DNA of 64,000 bases from Aldrovandia affinis (Eukaryota > Chordata > Actinopteri > Notacanthiformes > Halosauridae). The stretch is from contig JAINUG010000023.1 of NCBI GenBank assembly GCA_029706075.1, positions 558,001-622,000 on the forward strand, in the 5' to 3' direction. The translations under genes and the position numbers were made by a program. Positions 25,571-35,960 of this stretch are shown here, one piece after another (the first letter of the stretch is position 1; the number at the start of each line of letters is the position of its first letter). The notes below the pieces were generated by a model. That model did not search any database. It worked only from the letters and a program-made list of their open reading frames with translations, and was not told the DNA's origin.

Positions 25571-26014
25571 TTATGTTTTGTTATCATCATGGTCATCATC
25601 TGTCAGTCATTCAACGTCAGCTCTATTTGTACAACCAAATGCTGCTCAACTTTGTGACATTTTTGCAGAGGCTGATTCCTCTTCATACACTACAGAGTTG
25701 TAGGCTACATCAATGGATGTATTGATGAATAAAAAGTAATGAAACAAAAATTTGCTTTCTGGGATAATTTAAATGGACAATGATTTAGGCCTAAATATTA
25801 TATAGACTATCTTAAGTGTAAGCGCCATTTCCTAATTTTGTGACTATTGACATTTGTTTGAATATTGATAATTAATTAATTTGCTTCCAGGATATTGTTA
25901 TTTTTGACCTGTAAAAATCAAAGAAAATTGAGTTACCTTGTGATTCGCCTTTGTCGGCCCTTTGCGACCTCCGTTGTTCTATAAAAGAAACAGGAAAAGA
26001 TTGTTGTATTAAGT

Positions 26015-26170
26015 TGGAATAGTAGGAGCCTCGAATAGCGTAGTGGTCTAATGCACTCGCATTGACTGGTGCTTTGTGAATGTGAGCTACGTATTGCGGT
26101 CACGGTTCAAAACCCGACTGCGTCAGACCGGCCCTGGCCGTGAGCCCCGATCGGGGGCGGCATTTGGCTG
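26015..26170 (+). mobile_element. tRNA-derived SINE head
   Basis: The sequence 'gcgtagtggtctaatgcact' and 'cggtcacggttcaaaacccg' provide A- and B-box-like blocks, followed by 'cggcatttggctgtctgtcc'. It overlaps the 5' part of the unexplained ORF at 26,140. Confidence 0.55.
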
Positions 26171-26616
26171 TCTGTCCCAGGGGGAGTGTGAGCTGGCACG
26201 AGCTCGTCGAGATGAAAAAAGGGGCAAAGGCCACCACAGCAGCAGCTTCAATCACTGAAGTGGGCAAGGCCTCCGTTTCCGAGGTAGAGAAAACGGTTCC
26301 TGTTGCCAAAGAGGGAGAGATGAACGTGATGACAGCAACATGTGCCACAGCATCCATTGAGTCAGGTACCACTAAAGGAGAGGGAGGCCAGAGTGTCACA
26401 GGGCAACAGAAGCTCCCACTTTCCAAGAGGCTCACAAAATTCCTGAGGCATGTCGCTAAAAAGACTACGCCTCAGGCGCCTGGTGCTCCTGCCAGCCCCG
26501 TTACTCAGGGCAAAACCAAGGCGGCATTAGAGGCGCGTGTGACTGAGGGAGAAGGGTCTCTAGCAAACAGCAAACAGCCCTTTCTTTGGAAAAGGTTTAG
26601 TTTAAACCCTGCCTGA
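26140..26616 (+). CDS. Uncharacterised 158-codon ORF (possible exon or retro-fragment)
   Basis: An open frame of 158 codons in locally GC-richer DNA. I do not recognise it. The first 20-25 codons overlap a tRNA-derived SINE, so a later start at 26212 (MKKGAKATTAAAS) is more plausible if it is coding. The predicted product is rich in Lys, Ala, Thr, Gly and Glu. It has a basic segment (SKRLTKFLRHVAKKTTPQAP) and ends PFLWKRFSLNPA. No signal peptide or membrane segment is seen. It could be the terminal exon of an unrecognised gene, a fragment of a repeat, or chance. Confidence 0.3.
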   Translation: MSPDRGRHLAVCPRGSVSWHELVEMKKGAKATTAAASITEVGKASVSEVEKTVPVAKEGEMNVMTATCATASIESGTTKGEGGQSVTGQQKLPLSKRLTKFLRHVAKKTTPQAPGAPASPVTQGKTKAALEARVTEGEGSLANSKQPFLWKRFSLNPA

Positions 26617-27359
26617 ACCCTTCTGGAGGCAAGGGTATGTCCTTTTAGAGGAGGTCAAGCTGGAAATAACTGGTGAAGCTGAAGCCTGGGAAGAACTCAG
26701 TGTCCAACACTATATGGAGCTTTCCATGGCTTGTATGCAGAAGTTGCAGAGATGTGTTCAAGATTTCAAACATTTCAAACTGGGCATATCCCAACTGTAA
26801 AAATCTTCTCTGGGACAAAATGTAGGAATTTTGCCATTTCAAAACAACCATTCCTAACTCCATTGTCTTATCCAAACGAGAGGCCTAACGATCTTAAATT
26901 TAAGACATTGTATAGGGTCTGGTAATAGCCCCTCAGCCATTAATCGTCTTACATTTTGTTTCTTGCTCTAAAAGCAATAAAAGTTCAGCCATCACTTTTG
27001 GTTTTGCTTGAGTTTGACATTATTTTGAATTTGGGGCAGCTCGGAGGCTGTCCTAAATTTAGGACACTTTATTTAGGATTAAAGAGAGTTAGGATACTTT
27101 TGTAATATACTTTTCCCAACTGGAGTTTGGATAGGACAATGGAGTTAGGAACAATTGTTTGTAGCAAAATGTAGAGATAAGATTTTACAGTGAGAATTGC
27201 TCTGGCTCTCTCCCCAACCCCCCCTCGTAGGCCATCAGTTTTGATGATGACAAATCGTGCACCCATTACTCCTTTATTGTGGGTTTTTGAGTGGCTCAGG
27301 AGTCCAAGTCTTGTTGTACATAGCCTTGGCAGCATGTAGGATTTTGCGGTCTTGCTCAA

Positions 27360-27935
27360 CATTCTCGACCACAGTGCGGATTATGCTATGCCAGAGAGAT
27401 CATTCAGTGGCAGCCCCTGCGATTTGACTTAGCTGAGTGTTCCAGAATTTTGGCTTCTGGTTCAAGGCTGTCTTTTAAGAATTTTCAGGACCAGCTTGGT
27501 TCTTTTGCAGATTAGTGGCAGATGACTGCTAACGTTTCATAGGACTCAAGTGCTACTGTGTGCCCTTCCTAAATGGAGGATGCCACTGCAGCATTGGGAC
27601 AAGCCTATAATTTCAATTGAGCATTCCAAATTGAGTCCCTCAGGGCAGCACACGATTGGCCACATCCCCCTCTGGTCTTCCCACGTCATCTGCAATGGTG
27701 AATCATGGTTGATTGGGGTGAATCCTGTGGTCTGTCCACACCAGCTGCGTTAGCTGTGCAGTCCTTCACGCAAAACTTGCGCTGGTGGACTACACAGTGA
27801 ACAGTAGTAGCGGACGGCTGTACACGGTTCACAGGACCCAAGTGCTACCATGTGCCGTCATGAAATGACAGAGGGCACTGCAGTGTTGGGACAAGCCTTT
27901 AGCTGCAATTAGGCATTCCAAATTGGGAGAGGCAG
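27360..27935 (+). repeat. Two SINE family A 3' parts in tandem
   Basis: Two blocks about 290 bp apart share 'ggac(t/c)caagtgctac', 'gccactgcag(c/t)attggga' and 'gcattccaaattg(a/g)g' (near 27,540-27,640 and 27,830-27,930). They are the 3' parts of family A SINEs, arranged head to tail. Confidence 0.6.
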
Positions 27936-28221
27936 ATTTGCTTGGGTTTTTTTTAACTCCCTGTTCCCACCACAAGCAGCCACACCAACAGGACAGTAAG
28001 CCAGATTCGCTCTTAAAGTTGTACTTTTGGATCAAAAGTCTTATATAAGGGGCAGAGAGGTAATTTTCCACATTTCTTCCTCACATCTAGCAAATCTGTA
28101 GCCAGTTCAGTTCATCAGTTGAACTAGATGATGAGGTTTTCTGTGTTTTTTCACCCTCTCAAGAGCACATCTTAGGGGCTCAGGCCAGCACACATCTGCT
28201 AGCAATAACTATCTTGAAGTA

Positions 28222-29330
28222 AAATGGAAGAACGCAATTGTTTATTATTTAAAACCAACACATTTCGTCATATATTCTTCATCAGGGTTTCAACAAACAA
28301 TGGATAAAGTCAGTGCTTATGAAAAATAGGCTAACCCGTTTAAAAAAAAAAAAAATAAAATTATCTAATGGGAATCAAGGAGAGACAGTCTTAGGACAGG
28401 TAACCAATGGCATACATTCACATATCTTCGAAAATTACAGTACAGAATGTAAGGCATCAGTCAGGTGATCAACTCCCAATAGAGTCCAACAAACAATCAA
28501 GTGCAAGTGGGTGGTAGGTTATGTTTTGCCAATGAAATCATAGTGGTGTCACAGGCGCATTTTTCAAAAGTGCATGGCAAATAAAATAAAATGTATAAAA
28601 TGTATAAAATGTATAAAACGTCTACTGCATAAAACATGTTATAAAAAAACTAAACTTTTAATAAATAAACTTTTACAATGAAAAATCCAAATGGCCTCCC
28701 TTCTTTTTCTAAAGTAATTTATATCACCACCTCTTTTGTTAAGTTTGACTTGATCAATACCTATAAAGTAAAATGTGGAAATGTCATGGTTAGCTTCTTT
28801 AAAATGTCTAGCATTTAACATCACCTCTTTTAATTGAGCTTCTAGGTTCAGTCATTGGTTCCTTAAGCGGACGTGCAGTTTCTCCAAAGTAGTTCTTTCC
28901 ACAAGGACACCATATTATATAAATAACATTTCTTTTTTGCAGGTGATACAGCTCTTGATCTTCACTATGTTACCATTAACAGCGTGTGTGAAATACTTAA
29001 CATTTTTAGTGTATTGACAGTTGACACAATTACCACATTTATAGTTACCAAGAGGAGAACAGTGAGAGTATTGGGTTTGACTTTTTTTTATGAACATGCT
29101 TTAACAACTGTATTTTGGATATTTCTTGCCCTCTTAAGGTTACTAGGGGGTTGATTTTTAAAAGTGTCTTTCAAGAGTGGATCACTTTGAAGGACATGCC
29201 TTGGGAGTATATGTGGTACAGTAAATCAAGGCAGGATTTGTTCTGTGTTTTTGTTTGTTTAGTCGGCAGGTTTCCCAGGTTTTATGTTCCAATTTTGGTC
29301 TGCTGGATCATGAAAACCCTGACAACAAGT
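28222..29330 (-). mobile_element. Decayed Penelope-like retroelement with GIY-YIG-type endonuclease motif
   Basis: On the minus strand one frame reads NYKCGNCVNCQYT, FTHAVNG and ITCKK. After a frameshift comes NVIYIIWCPCGKNYFGETAR and then ARHFKEANHDISTFYFIGID. This cysteine-rich segment followed by a Y..W-CPCGK-Y.G.T core matches the GIY-YIG endonuclease region of fish Penelope-like elements. The left end contains 'acacatttcgtc...ttcttcatcagg', commonly seen at the ends of these elements. At least one frameshift and several stops make it inactive. The reverse-transcriptase part is missing or beyond recognition. Confidence 0.75.
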
Positions 29331-30009
29331 GGCGTTGATCAGTTTTGCAATGGCTAACATCATAAAAGTTACTAGTAAGTGAGGGATAAGCTAATAAGGA
29401 CAGTGACGTAGGCGGCTAAGTTGTCTTTATCAGTCAGCCCACGCAGCACTCCCTTATTAGTCACTGGCTAATCTGAGGACACAATTCCCCAATTGCAATT
29501 TCGTTCAGTGTAAATCTACAGCTTGTGAGCAAATTTTTTAATTTTTTATTAAACACCATTTTAAATTCTCGTTCTTGATTAAACTGGCTGCTCTCTTCCC
29601 AGGTTGAAATCTGCAGTCAACTGATGTCCACGTCTTTAAAGTTTGTAGAAATGTAATCAGTTAAATAAAGTGAAATTTCAGTATATGGTTTCCCTGTTTC
29701 TGACTCTTCAATGTCTTCATTACAGAGGTCCGTTTCACTTTCACTTTATTCGGAAAGAACAGCTTAAACTCACATTTACAAGGTTACACCAAACAGCCAT
29801 TCTCAGTTTCTTTCTAAATTGTTTCATCCCATATATAAATGTGTCAAAAATGACTAGTAATACCCCAGCTGTTGTCAAAAAAGAATTAGCATGTAACATA
29901 ACGGATTATGTGTTTGAAAGCATTAATTGCCGTTTATGATCAGTGATGATCTTGCAGTCAGGTAAAGCTCTTTAGCCATATTTGAAAAATTTTCCTCAGA
30001 ATATTGGCT

Positions 30010-30010
30010 T

Positions 30011-30062
<52 letters not shown>
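30010..30062 (+). repeat. GT dinucleotide microsatellite
   Basis: An uninterrupted GT run of about 20 units, then 'tatata'. It lies about 190 bp upstream of the irf5 start codon. Confidence 0.95.
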
Positions 30063-30539
30063 TTAAACAGTGGTCTCCGATCCATGAACTTCGGCACCTG
30101 AAAGTAGCACTTCTATAGAGAGAGAGTTGGCTCTCTGAAAAAAGACTTGGGTCCTTTGCATAGCGGGCAAATAAAGCTGTTGTCATGACTCCAGGTGGTG
30201 ACATCAATGCATGCCACTCCTCTGATAGTGTAAACCGGTTCCAGGGCATGAGCCTGCAGCCTGGAAGGAATCGGCTCAAGCCCTGGCCGATTGCCCAGGT
30301 GAACAGCAGGAAATACCGAGGTCTGCAGTGGCTCGGGTTCCACCAGAAGCTCTTCCGGATCCCCTGGCACCATGCCACTTGCCGTCAGTCCACGCCGGAA
30401 GAGGGGAACACTATCTTCAAGGTGCATGTGGTCAAAAATAGAGGCACAACCTTTACATGTGTGAAACAGGTAAACTGTTTGTTACTTGGGGCCATGAAAC
30501 TGAAATAAAAACCTAAAGAAGCTTGTCTAGATAAAAAGT

Positions 30540-30970
30540 AGGTTAAATCAATCAATCAATCAATCAATATTTTTGTATAACGCCATTTACAAACAGGTTG
30601 TCACACAGCGCTTCACAATTGACATTTTCCAGAGGGAATCAAAAAACCAGAAAACCATTAGAGCCAATGTCGGAAACTGGAAAATTATTCCCTGACCCCT
30701 TGAAAGGCGATCGAGATGAACTCCTGGAAAATGGTGGAATACAGAGGGGGAGAGAGAGAGAGAGAGAAAAAGAAAAAGAAAAAGAAAAAAAGTCCTTGAG
30801 GCTCTTGAGGCTTAAGAGACCACCGGAAGGGCATTCTTCTGCATCCTAAGTGTAGGGGTGGAGTGGACCTCATCCCTCCAGATACCAGGGCAGGCGGGGG
30901 ATGGAACCAGCAGCTAGGGCCAGCGGCATCCGGCTAACACATGGCAGGGGTGGGGGGTTGGAGGTTAAAC
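30540..30970 (+). repeat. Interspersed repeat with CAAT microsatellite and GA-rich stretch, within irf5 intron remnant
   Basis: The block starts with a CAAT tandem repeat (30,547-30,570). It then has 'cgccatttacaaacaggttg' and 'cacacagcgcttcacaattg', also seen at 6,670-6,710, so it is a dispersed repeat. It contains a GA/AAAAG simple tract at about 30,747-30,790 and ends near 'ggctaacacatggcaggggt'. Confidence 0.55.
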
Positions 30971-33765
30971 CATGTAAATACAATTTACTCAGTTTGTGCT
31001 TGGTACATAGATTACCTGTTTTTGTAGGGCTCATTTTTAAATACTCTTGACTTCATTGAGAAATGTTTTAATGAGTTACAAATCCTGTTAAATATACATG
31101 TTAAATGAAAATATAAGCGCATAATGTTTCGGAAGACAGCGCTAGGTGGCCTGCAACTGCATTAGCCAAGAAAATATGCATTGTAACCTTAGTACAATTT
31201 CAGGAAATTAAAATGACTGTCCATGACAGAGTTAATGAGTAAGATTCATTATAGTATGATTCATTATAATAACATGAATCCTCAATTTCAACAGCATGGT
31301 TTACTCAACTAGGTTTATTTGCTAAGAAATGTGTATTAAACTGCCATAAAAACGACATCTTTATAGTAATCTCTACTTGTACCAAAACAACAGCGTGTTG
31401 TTTGTAATAGGGTAGACTCCACAGGAGCGTAGATATCCATTGGAACAGCCAGTTGTTGTATATATGCATATATGTGTATATGTTCACCACATAGTGAGTG
31501 AGTATGTGTACTCCCAGATCAGTCAATAAAGTGATACCAAACTGTTTATTCAGGAAACCTGTGACCGCAGTCTAATGATTTGTGTCTATGGTAATGCAAC
31601 ACCCCCACACCACATCCATCTGACAACAATTTCTGTGTGCCTCCACCCTCCCCCCTCACCCAAAACTGGCATGAGCTCTGGAGATGGGGAAGCATTGGGA
31701 GGGGGTGGACGAACCTGACCCACCCAAGTGGAAGGCCAATTTACGCTGTGCCCAACAAAAGCTGCAAGTTCGGGGTTAGGTATGATGACACCAAGGGGAT
31801 GCCCACCCAGCCATACAAGATTTATGAGGTGTGCGACCAACCAGGTAATGGAGGTCATTACTGCAAAATAACCTGTTCGCTCACTGCAGTTTGATCACAG
31901 AGGGTTAGTTAATATTGGATTACAGTTAGGAGGCAAACACTGAATCCCTCCATGTAACAGAATGTGAAATATGCATTATTTCACATACAAGTGTGTGTTT
32001 GATACATTTGAGCATACTCAATGTAGAACTCAATGTAGAACAAAATAAAATACGGGGGGGGGGGAAGCCAAGTTACTCACACATACCATATAGTCTACAT
32101 GTCCATGAATACACATTTGCTAAACAGGTCTGCCGATCACAATTTACAACAGTCAGGCCACATGCTTAACACCAGCTAAACAAGTACTATTCAAAAACAT
32201 ATGCACTATTTCTTGGAATAATTCAAACCACTCTGGCACTATATTCCCTTGCATGTGTTTCTGTTATATGACAACTAAAACTTTTCGAATTTTTATATAA
32301 TTATCTTACACAATTACATAACTGCTGCTACCATGATGTGACTACGTCAGTACAGTACTCCGACAAATAATGATCAGTAGAGTATGAAGATCAAGTAGTA
32401 TTTGAATAATCTGTACTATTAAGTAAGACTTTTGATCCTGAAGTCTCAGATTCCTGTGTTGACATTAATGTATTGGTCTGCATTGGTTGTTCCTTTGGAG
32501 ACGGTACAATGTTAAATGATGTATCATGTCCTTTCTGGAATGTTTTTATCCCCAACTTTTGGTATATTGTAGTAATAAAAAAGCAAATTCATTGAACATA
32601 TATTTATATAGTGATGCACAATGTTTTTGATTTTACATGCAGTTCATGCTGATGATGATGATGCAAGGTAAAAAGCAGTACTTTTCCTTCTATAGCAGTA
32701 TGGCAGTACTTTGCACATTGCCACTCCATGATTCAAATAATTTAAAAAATATTAAAAACTACAGGATTGTATGCGTTTGTTATAATTTGGAGCATAAAGA
32801 TTTATACTAGTATTGCCTAGAACATAATTGTTTAGTATTTTAGATATTTATTCATTATAAAAATAAAACTTCACTGTATAATGTCCTCTGGCTCAGTGGC
32901 ACAATTTTGTTATTTGCAGCTACCAAACATTGTGGATCTCTCTATTGGTATGCTGCCCCCATGCCCAAAATATGATTTACTTCAGAAAATAACTGAATGT
33001 TATAATATTTAGTGTTTTTTAACTTAAGATTTAATTCTGCTATTCTAAGACTGCTACAAAAATAAGTGCAGGAAATGAGAAATTGAATGGTTACTTCCAG
33101 ATAATGTATTTTTCCCCAAAGATTGATGAATAGCCAGTGATAGCCAGAGTGATAATCAAAATGTTTGATTTCGGCAGACGCCAGTCACCAATATGCCCAG
33201 TGACCCTGCATTCTCCACTCCCATGCTGATAGGTTTCCCCACCTCCCCTAGAAAGGCCTGCTCAGCAACCCCAACAGGGGTGGGTATCGCTTGTCAGATG
33301 CGCCCAAGCCCCGAATGACTTTGCCCGATTTCCAGAGCCCCGCTCTGCCCCTGATGCCCCTCCCCCCAACCCACCCCCCACCCCAGCTGTCATTGGGGAT
33401 AGTGCTATGCTTGAGTTGCAGAACCAGGGAGAGGGGTAGGTGCACCCATGCATTTACGACCTCCTCAGCAGCACTTTTCACAACACTGCTCAGTTCATGA
33501 TCACTTTCCAATCTGTTTAGGCTGACCAGTCACAAACCAATACGAAGGTGTTTTAGTGACCAACACCAAAAAGGTTTTACGGTTTTGTTATAGTGGGCAT
33601 TATATTCAGAAAACAGAAAAGTTTGGCGCAAATATTCTGTGTGTGTCTTTTCATCGCAGTAACTGATCTGGACATTAAGTTCCAGTGCCGAGAGGCTGGC
33701 TTGCTGACTATCAGCAAGCCACCTGCAGCCCACGCTGGGGCAGGTGGACCTTTTCGGACCCATCT

Positions 33766-33993
33766 ACCTTACATTTAATTTTTTTTACATTTTTAGGCAT
33801 TTAGCAGACGCTCTTATCCAGAGCGACTTAGAGTTTACATTTCTTTACATACAATCCATGTATACAGCTGGATATTAACCGAAGCAATTCAGGTTAAGTA
33901 CCTTGCTCAAGGGTACAATGGCAGTGCCCCACCTGGGAATTGAACCTGCAACCTTTGCGTTACAAGCCCAGTTCCCTAACCACTATACTACTA
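33766..33993 (+). mobile_element. tRNA-derived SINE-like insertion inside an irf5 coding exon
   Basis: The block contains 'gcatttagcagacgctctta', 'cagagcgactta', 'aattcaggttaagtaccttg' and 'cacctgggaattgaacctgc'. The last is a B-box-like sequence in reverse, so the tRNA-related part is at the right. These landmarks recur at several other places in the window. It interrupts irf5 sequence between the VDLFGPI-coding and QVRFPSV-coding parts. The flanks share CCATCT (33760-33765 and 33994-33999), a possible target duplication. Confidence 0.75.
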
Positions 33994-34200
33994 CCATCTT
34001 CAGCAAGTCCGCTTCCCCAGTGTTGCCGAGATCCCCAAGGAGAAGCAGTGCTTCTACTACACCGTGATGGACCAGGGACTCATACTGGAGATCCAGGGCC
34101 AAGACATCCGCGTGGTCCGCTGACGCCAGTGCAAGGTGTTCTGGTCCGGCCCTGGCATACCTGAGCAATCCCCACCAAACCCCATTTAGAGGGAGAAGAA

Positions 34201-34558
34201 TCCCGCGTGGTCCAGCGGTTACAACGTTCGACACTGGCCACGGAGACCGGGGTTCGATTCCCCGTCCCGCCAGAGTCGGCTCTGGCCGGGAGTGCCACCA
34301 GGTGCGGTGATTGGCTGCCCGCCCCAGGGAGGGGGGCAGGACGTTCGCTGCACATAAGAGTGGCCCTGTAGTACTGGGTTGCGGTCGAAGGCCTGGTGAG
34401 TGCCATCTCGGAGGAGACGATGCTTCACCTTCGTCACTACCGGTCGCAGGACTACAGCAGCGAACTCACATTACTAGGGGGGGATTGACATAAAATAGCG
34501 GGTCTAATTGGCTACTAAATTTGGAGAAAATGGGATAAAATCCTAAATAAAATCTTTG
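34201..34558 (+). mobile_element. tRNA-derived SINE (family B) inside an irf5 coding exon, perfect 13-bp TSD
   Basis: The head 'gcgtggtccagcggttacaa' and 'ggttcgattcc' (B box) are tRNA-like. The body has 'tgattggctgcccgcc', 'catctcggaggagacgatg' and an AT-rich tail ending 'ggataaaatcctaaataaaa'. The target duplication AGAGGGAGAAGAA is perfect at 34188-34200 and 34559-34571. Without the insert the irf5 sequence would run straight on into FSLNRFL. Confidence 0.9.
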
Positions 34559-35436
34559 AGAGGGAGAAGAAGATCGAAGTGTTCAGCCTCAATAGGTTCC
34601 TACATGGTGAGTCTGGGGGAAGTCCAGCCCCAATGTAAGCCTTATTTAAAAGTCATGTGTCCAGCCTCATGACCACTGTGGTCTAATGTGGATGACAGAT
34701 GACACATCCACAAATGCTGATCAATCAAACCAAATCTCCTGCTTAATCACCATGCTGTGTGTTTCTTATTACATACAAGTGGGTAACAAGCAGCTCACCT
34801 CCCTATAATTAGGGGCAGTCCATGTGTACTTATCGCAGTTAAGCAGACAATCATCACCAGATGCATGCAAGGATGGGTGAATGATGCAGACCTGACAGTC
34901 CGCTGTTAAGATTTGGGATTATGCTGTTGGTGTGTGGGATTGATACCAATTTTCTTATTGAATCAGATTACCATTGGTTGGCCAGTCCTTTACTTCACAA
35001 AGCAGAGAAAAACGGTTATAATGAATTAATCTAAATATGATCTAGTCGCCTGAAAAAAAGAGGGGAAGAGCTTTTATCAGTTCTGCACCTGGGCTTTGGT
35101 ACTCAAATCCAAGGCATATTAGAGGTGCAACTACAATTGATTATTTTAAATCCAGACTAAAGACCGGCTCATCTGTTTTCATGTGCCTAGTCGTTAGTCA
35201 GTCGATTACATTTTTTAAATTTTTATTATGTCGTAAAGCACCCTGAGATGTTTGCATGAGTGCTATATAAAATCTAATTGTATTGATCTCAAAGCCATTT
35301 ACAGGAAGATGGAGGCCCTCAATTAGGGTGATTCACAGTGACCATTTTAAATCAGATCACTTGCCACACACCCACCTTAGATTGGAGGTATGCAAGGTTT
35401 ATTCAAGCCATTAAATTGGGGGATGATTATAACATA

Positions 35437-35594
35437 TGCCATTTAATGTATGCCATTTAGGAGATGCTTTTATCCAAAGCGACTTACAGTCGTGAATGCA
35501 TACATTTTTCAGTATATGTGGTCCCAATGGGAATCGAACCCACAACCTAAGCCTTGTCAGCACCATGCTCTACCTGCTGAGCCACAGAGATAAG
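35437..35594 (+). mobile_element. SINE-like repeat, same family as 2.87 kb, within the irf5 pseudogene
   Basis: It has the same core ('tttatccaaagcgacttaca') and the same reversed tRNA-like end ('gggaatcgaacccacaacct' and 'ctctacctgctgagccacag'). It lies between the last two recognisable irf5 pieces. Confidence 0.75.
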
Positions 35595-35960
35595 CCACTA
35601 TTTGCTCAATGTACCATGACCTAGGTTTGACAACTCAACCAATAAGCTCCAAAACAAAAGCGAGAGAAGTAGCCAAAACCTCCAACCTCTGATGCTTAGA
35701 ACACAAAGGTAGGACTGATGTCAGGGTGGGGAGTCACACAACAATCTTATGTTGCTACTCATGACCAAGGTGATCCCCGGTTGTTGCCCGGATACTGACG
35801 AAGATGTTTTTGGGCAAGCTTCCTGGTGACTGGACAGCATCCGCCTGCAGAACTCCAGCCCAGGCCTCAAGGACCAGAACAGTGGAACAGTTTAAAGAAC
35901 TCCACAGGCTGCTGCAGAACCAGCAAACACAAAGGCTGTGGGCCATCACCCTACCCTGAA

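Larger units (their letters stand above)
23561..26014. other. Intergenic, AT-rich
   Basis: Beyond the repeat at 24.48 kb and the CpG patch at 25.43 kb it contains 'gctagctagc'-rich sequence at 24,920-25,020. No exon was recognised. Confidence 0.45.
26617..30247. other. Intergenic with tandem SINE parts and the Penelope-like element
   Basis: Besides the repeats annotated separately (27.36-27.94 kb, 28.22-29.33 kb and the GT tract at 30.01 kb), no exon or promoter was recognised. Confidence 0.45.
30248..35960 (+). pseudogene. irf5: Interferon regulatory factor 5 pseudogene
   Basis: Pieces in order. 30248-30421: start and first half of the DNA-binding domain, 58 open codons, MSLQPGRNRLKPW to GNTIFK, with the tryptophans of LKPW, LQW and IPW kept. 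31669-31844: second half, with KWKANLRCA and QPYKIYEVCD. 32643-32667: possible in-phase mini-exon. 33660-34606: IRF-association domain (LTDLDIKFQ, VRFPSVAEIP, GLILEIQGQDI, CKVFWSGP, FSLNRFL), split by two SINEs. 35754-35960: C-terminal exon (VEQFKELH). Lesions seen: the acceptor expected at 31667-31668 is TG; the conserved Trp codon is TGA (31672-31674); about 2 nt are lost near 31,753; TGA at 34121-34123; TAG at 34187-34189; frameshifts in the last exon; the exon between FSLNRFL and the last one was not found. IRF5 is the transcription factor that drives inflammatory cytokines and interferon downstream of Toll-like receptors. The tail-to-tail position beside tnpo3 supports orthology over a processed or IRF6-derived copy. 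Confidence 0.9.

Noticed and set aside
30248..30421. Reading this exon as a live irf5 or irf6 gene
   Set aside because: The exon alone is open, but the following pieces contain stops, frameshifts and SINEs, and the tnpo3 neighbour fits irf5, not irf6.
33180..33500. Pro-rich stretch (LPLMPLPPTHPPPQ) as the irf5 linker exon
   Set aside because: The position is right, but I could not align it to a known IRF5 linker or keep a frame across it, so it is not listed as a separate exon.
34200..34300. tRNA gene-like sequence with A and B boxes
   Set aside because: The tRNA-like part is the head of a dispersed SINE with a long non-tRNA body and a target duplication. The same holds for the tRNA-like heads at 4.05, 26.0, 50.1 and 60.0 kb.
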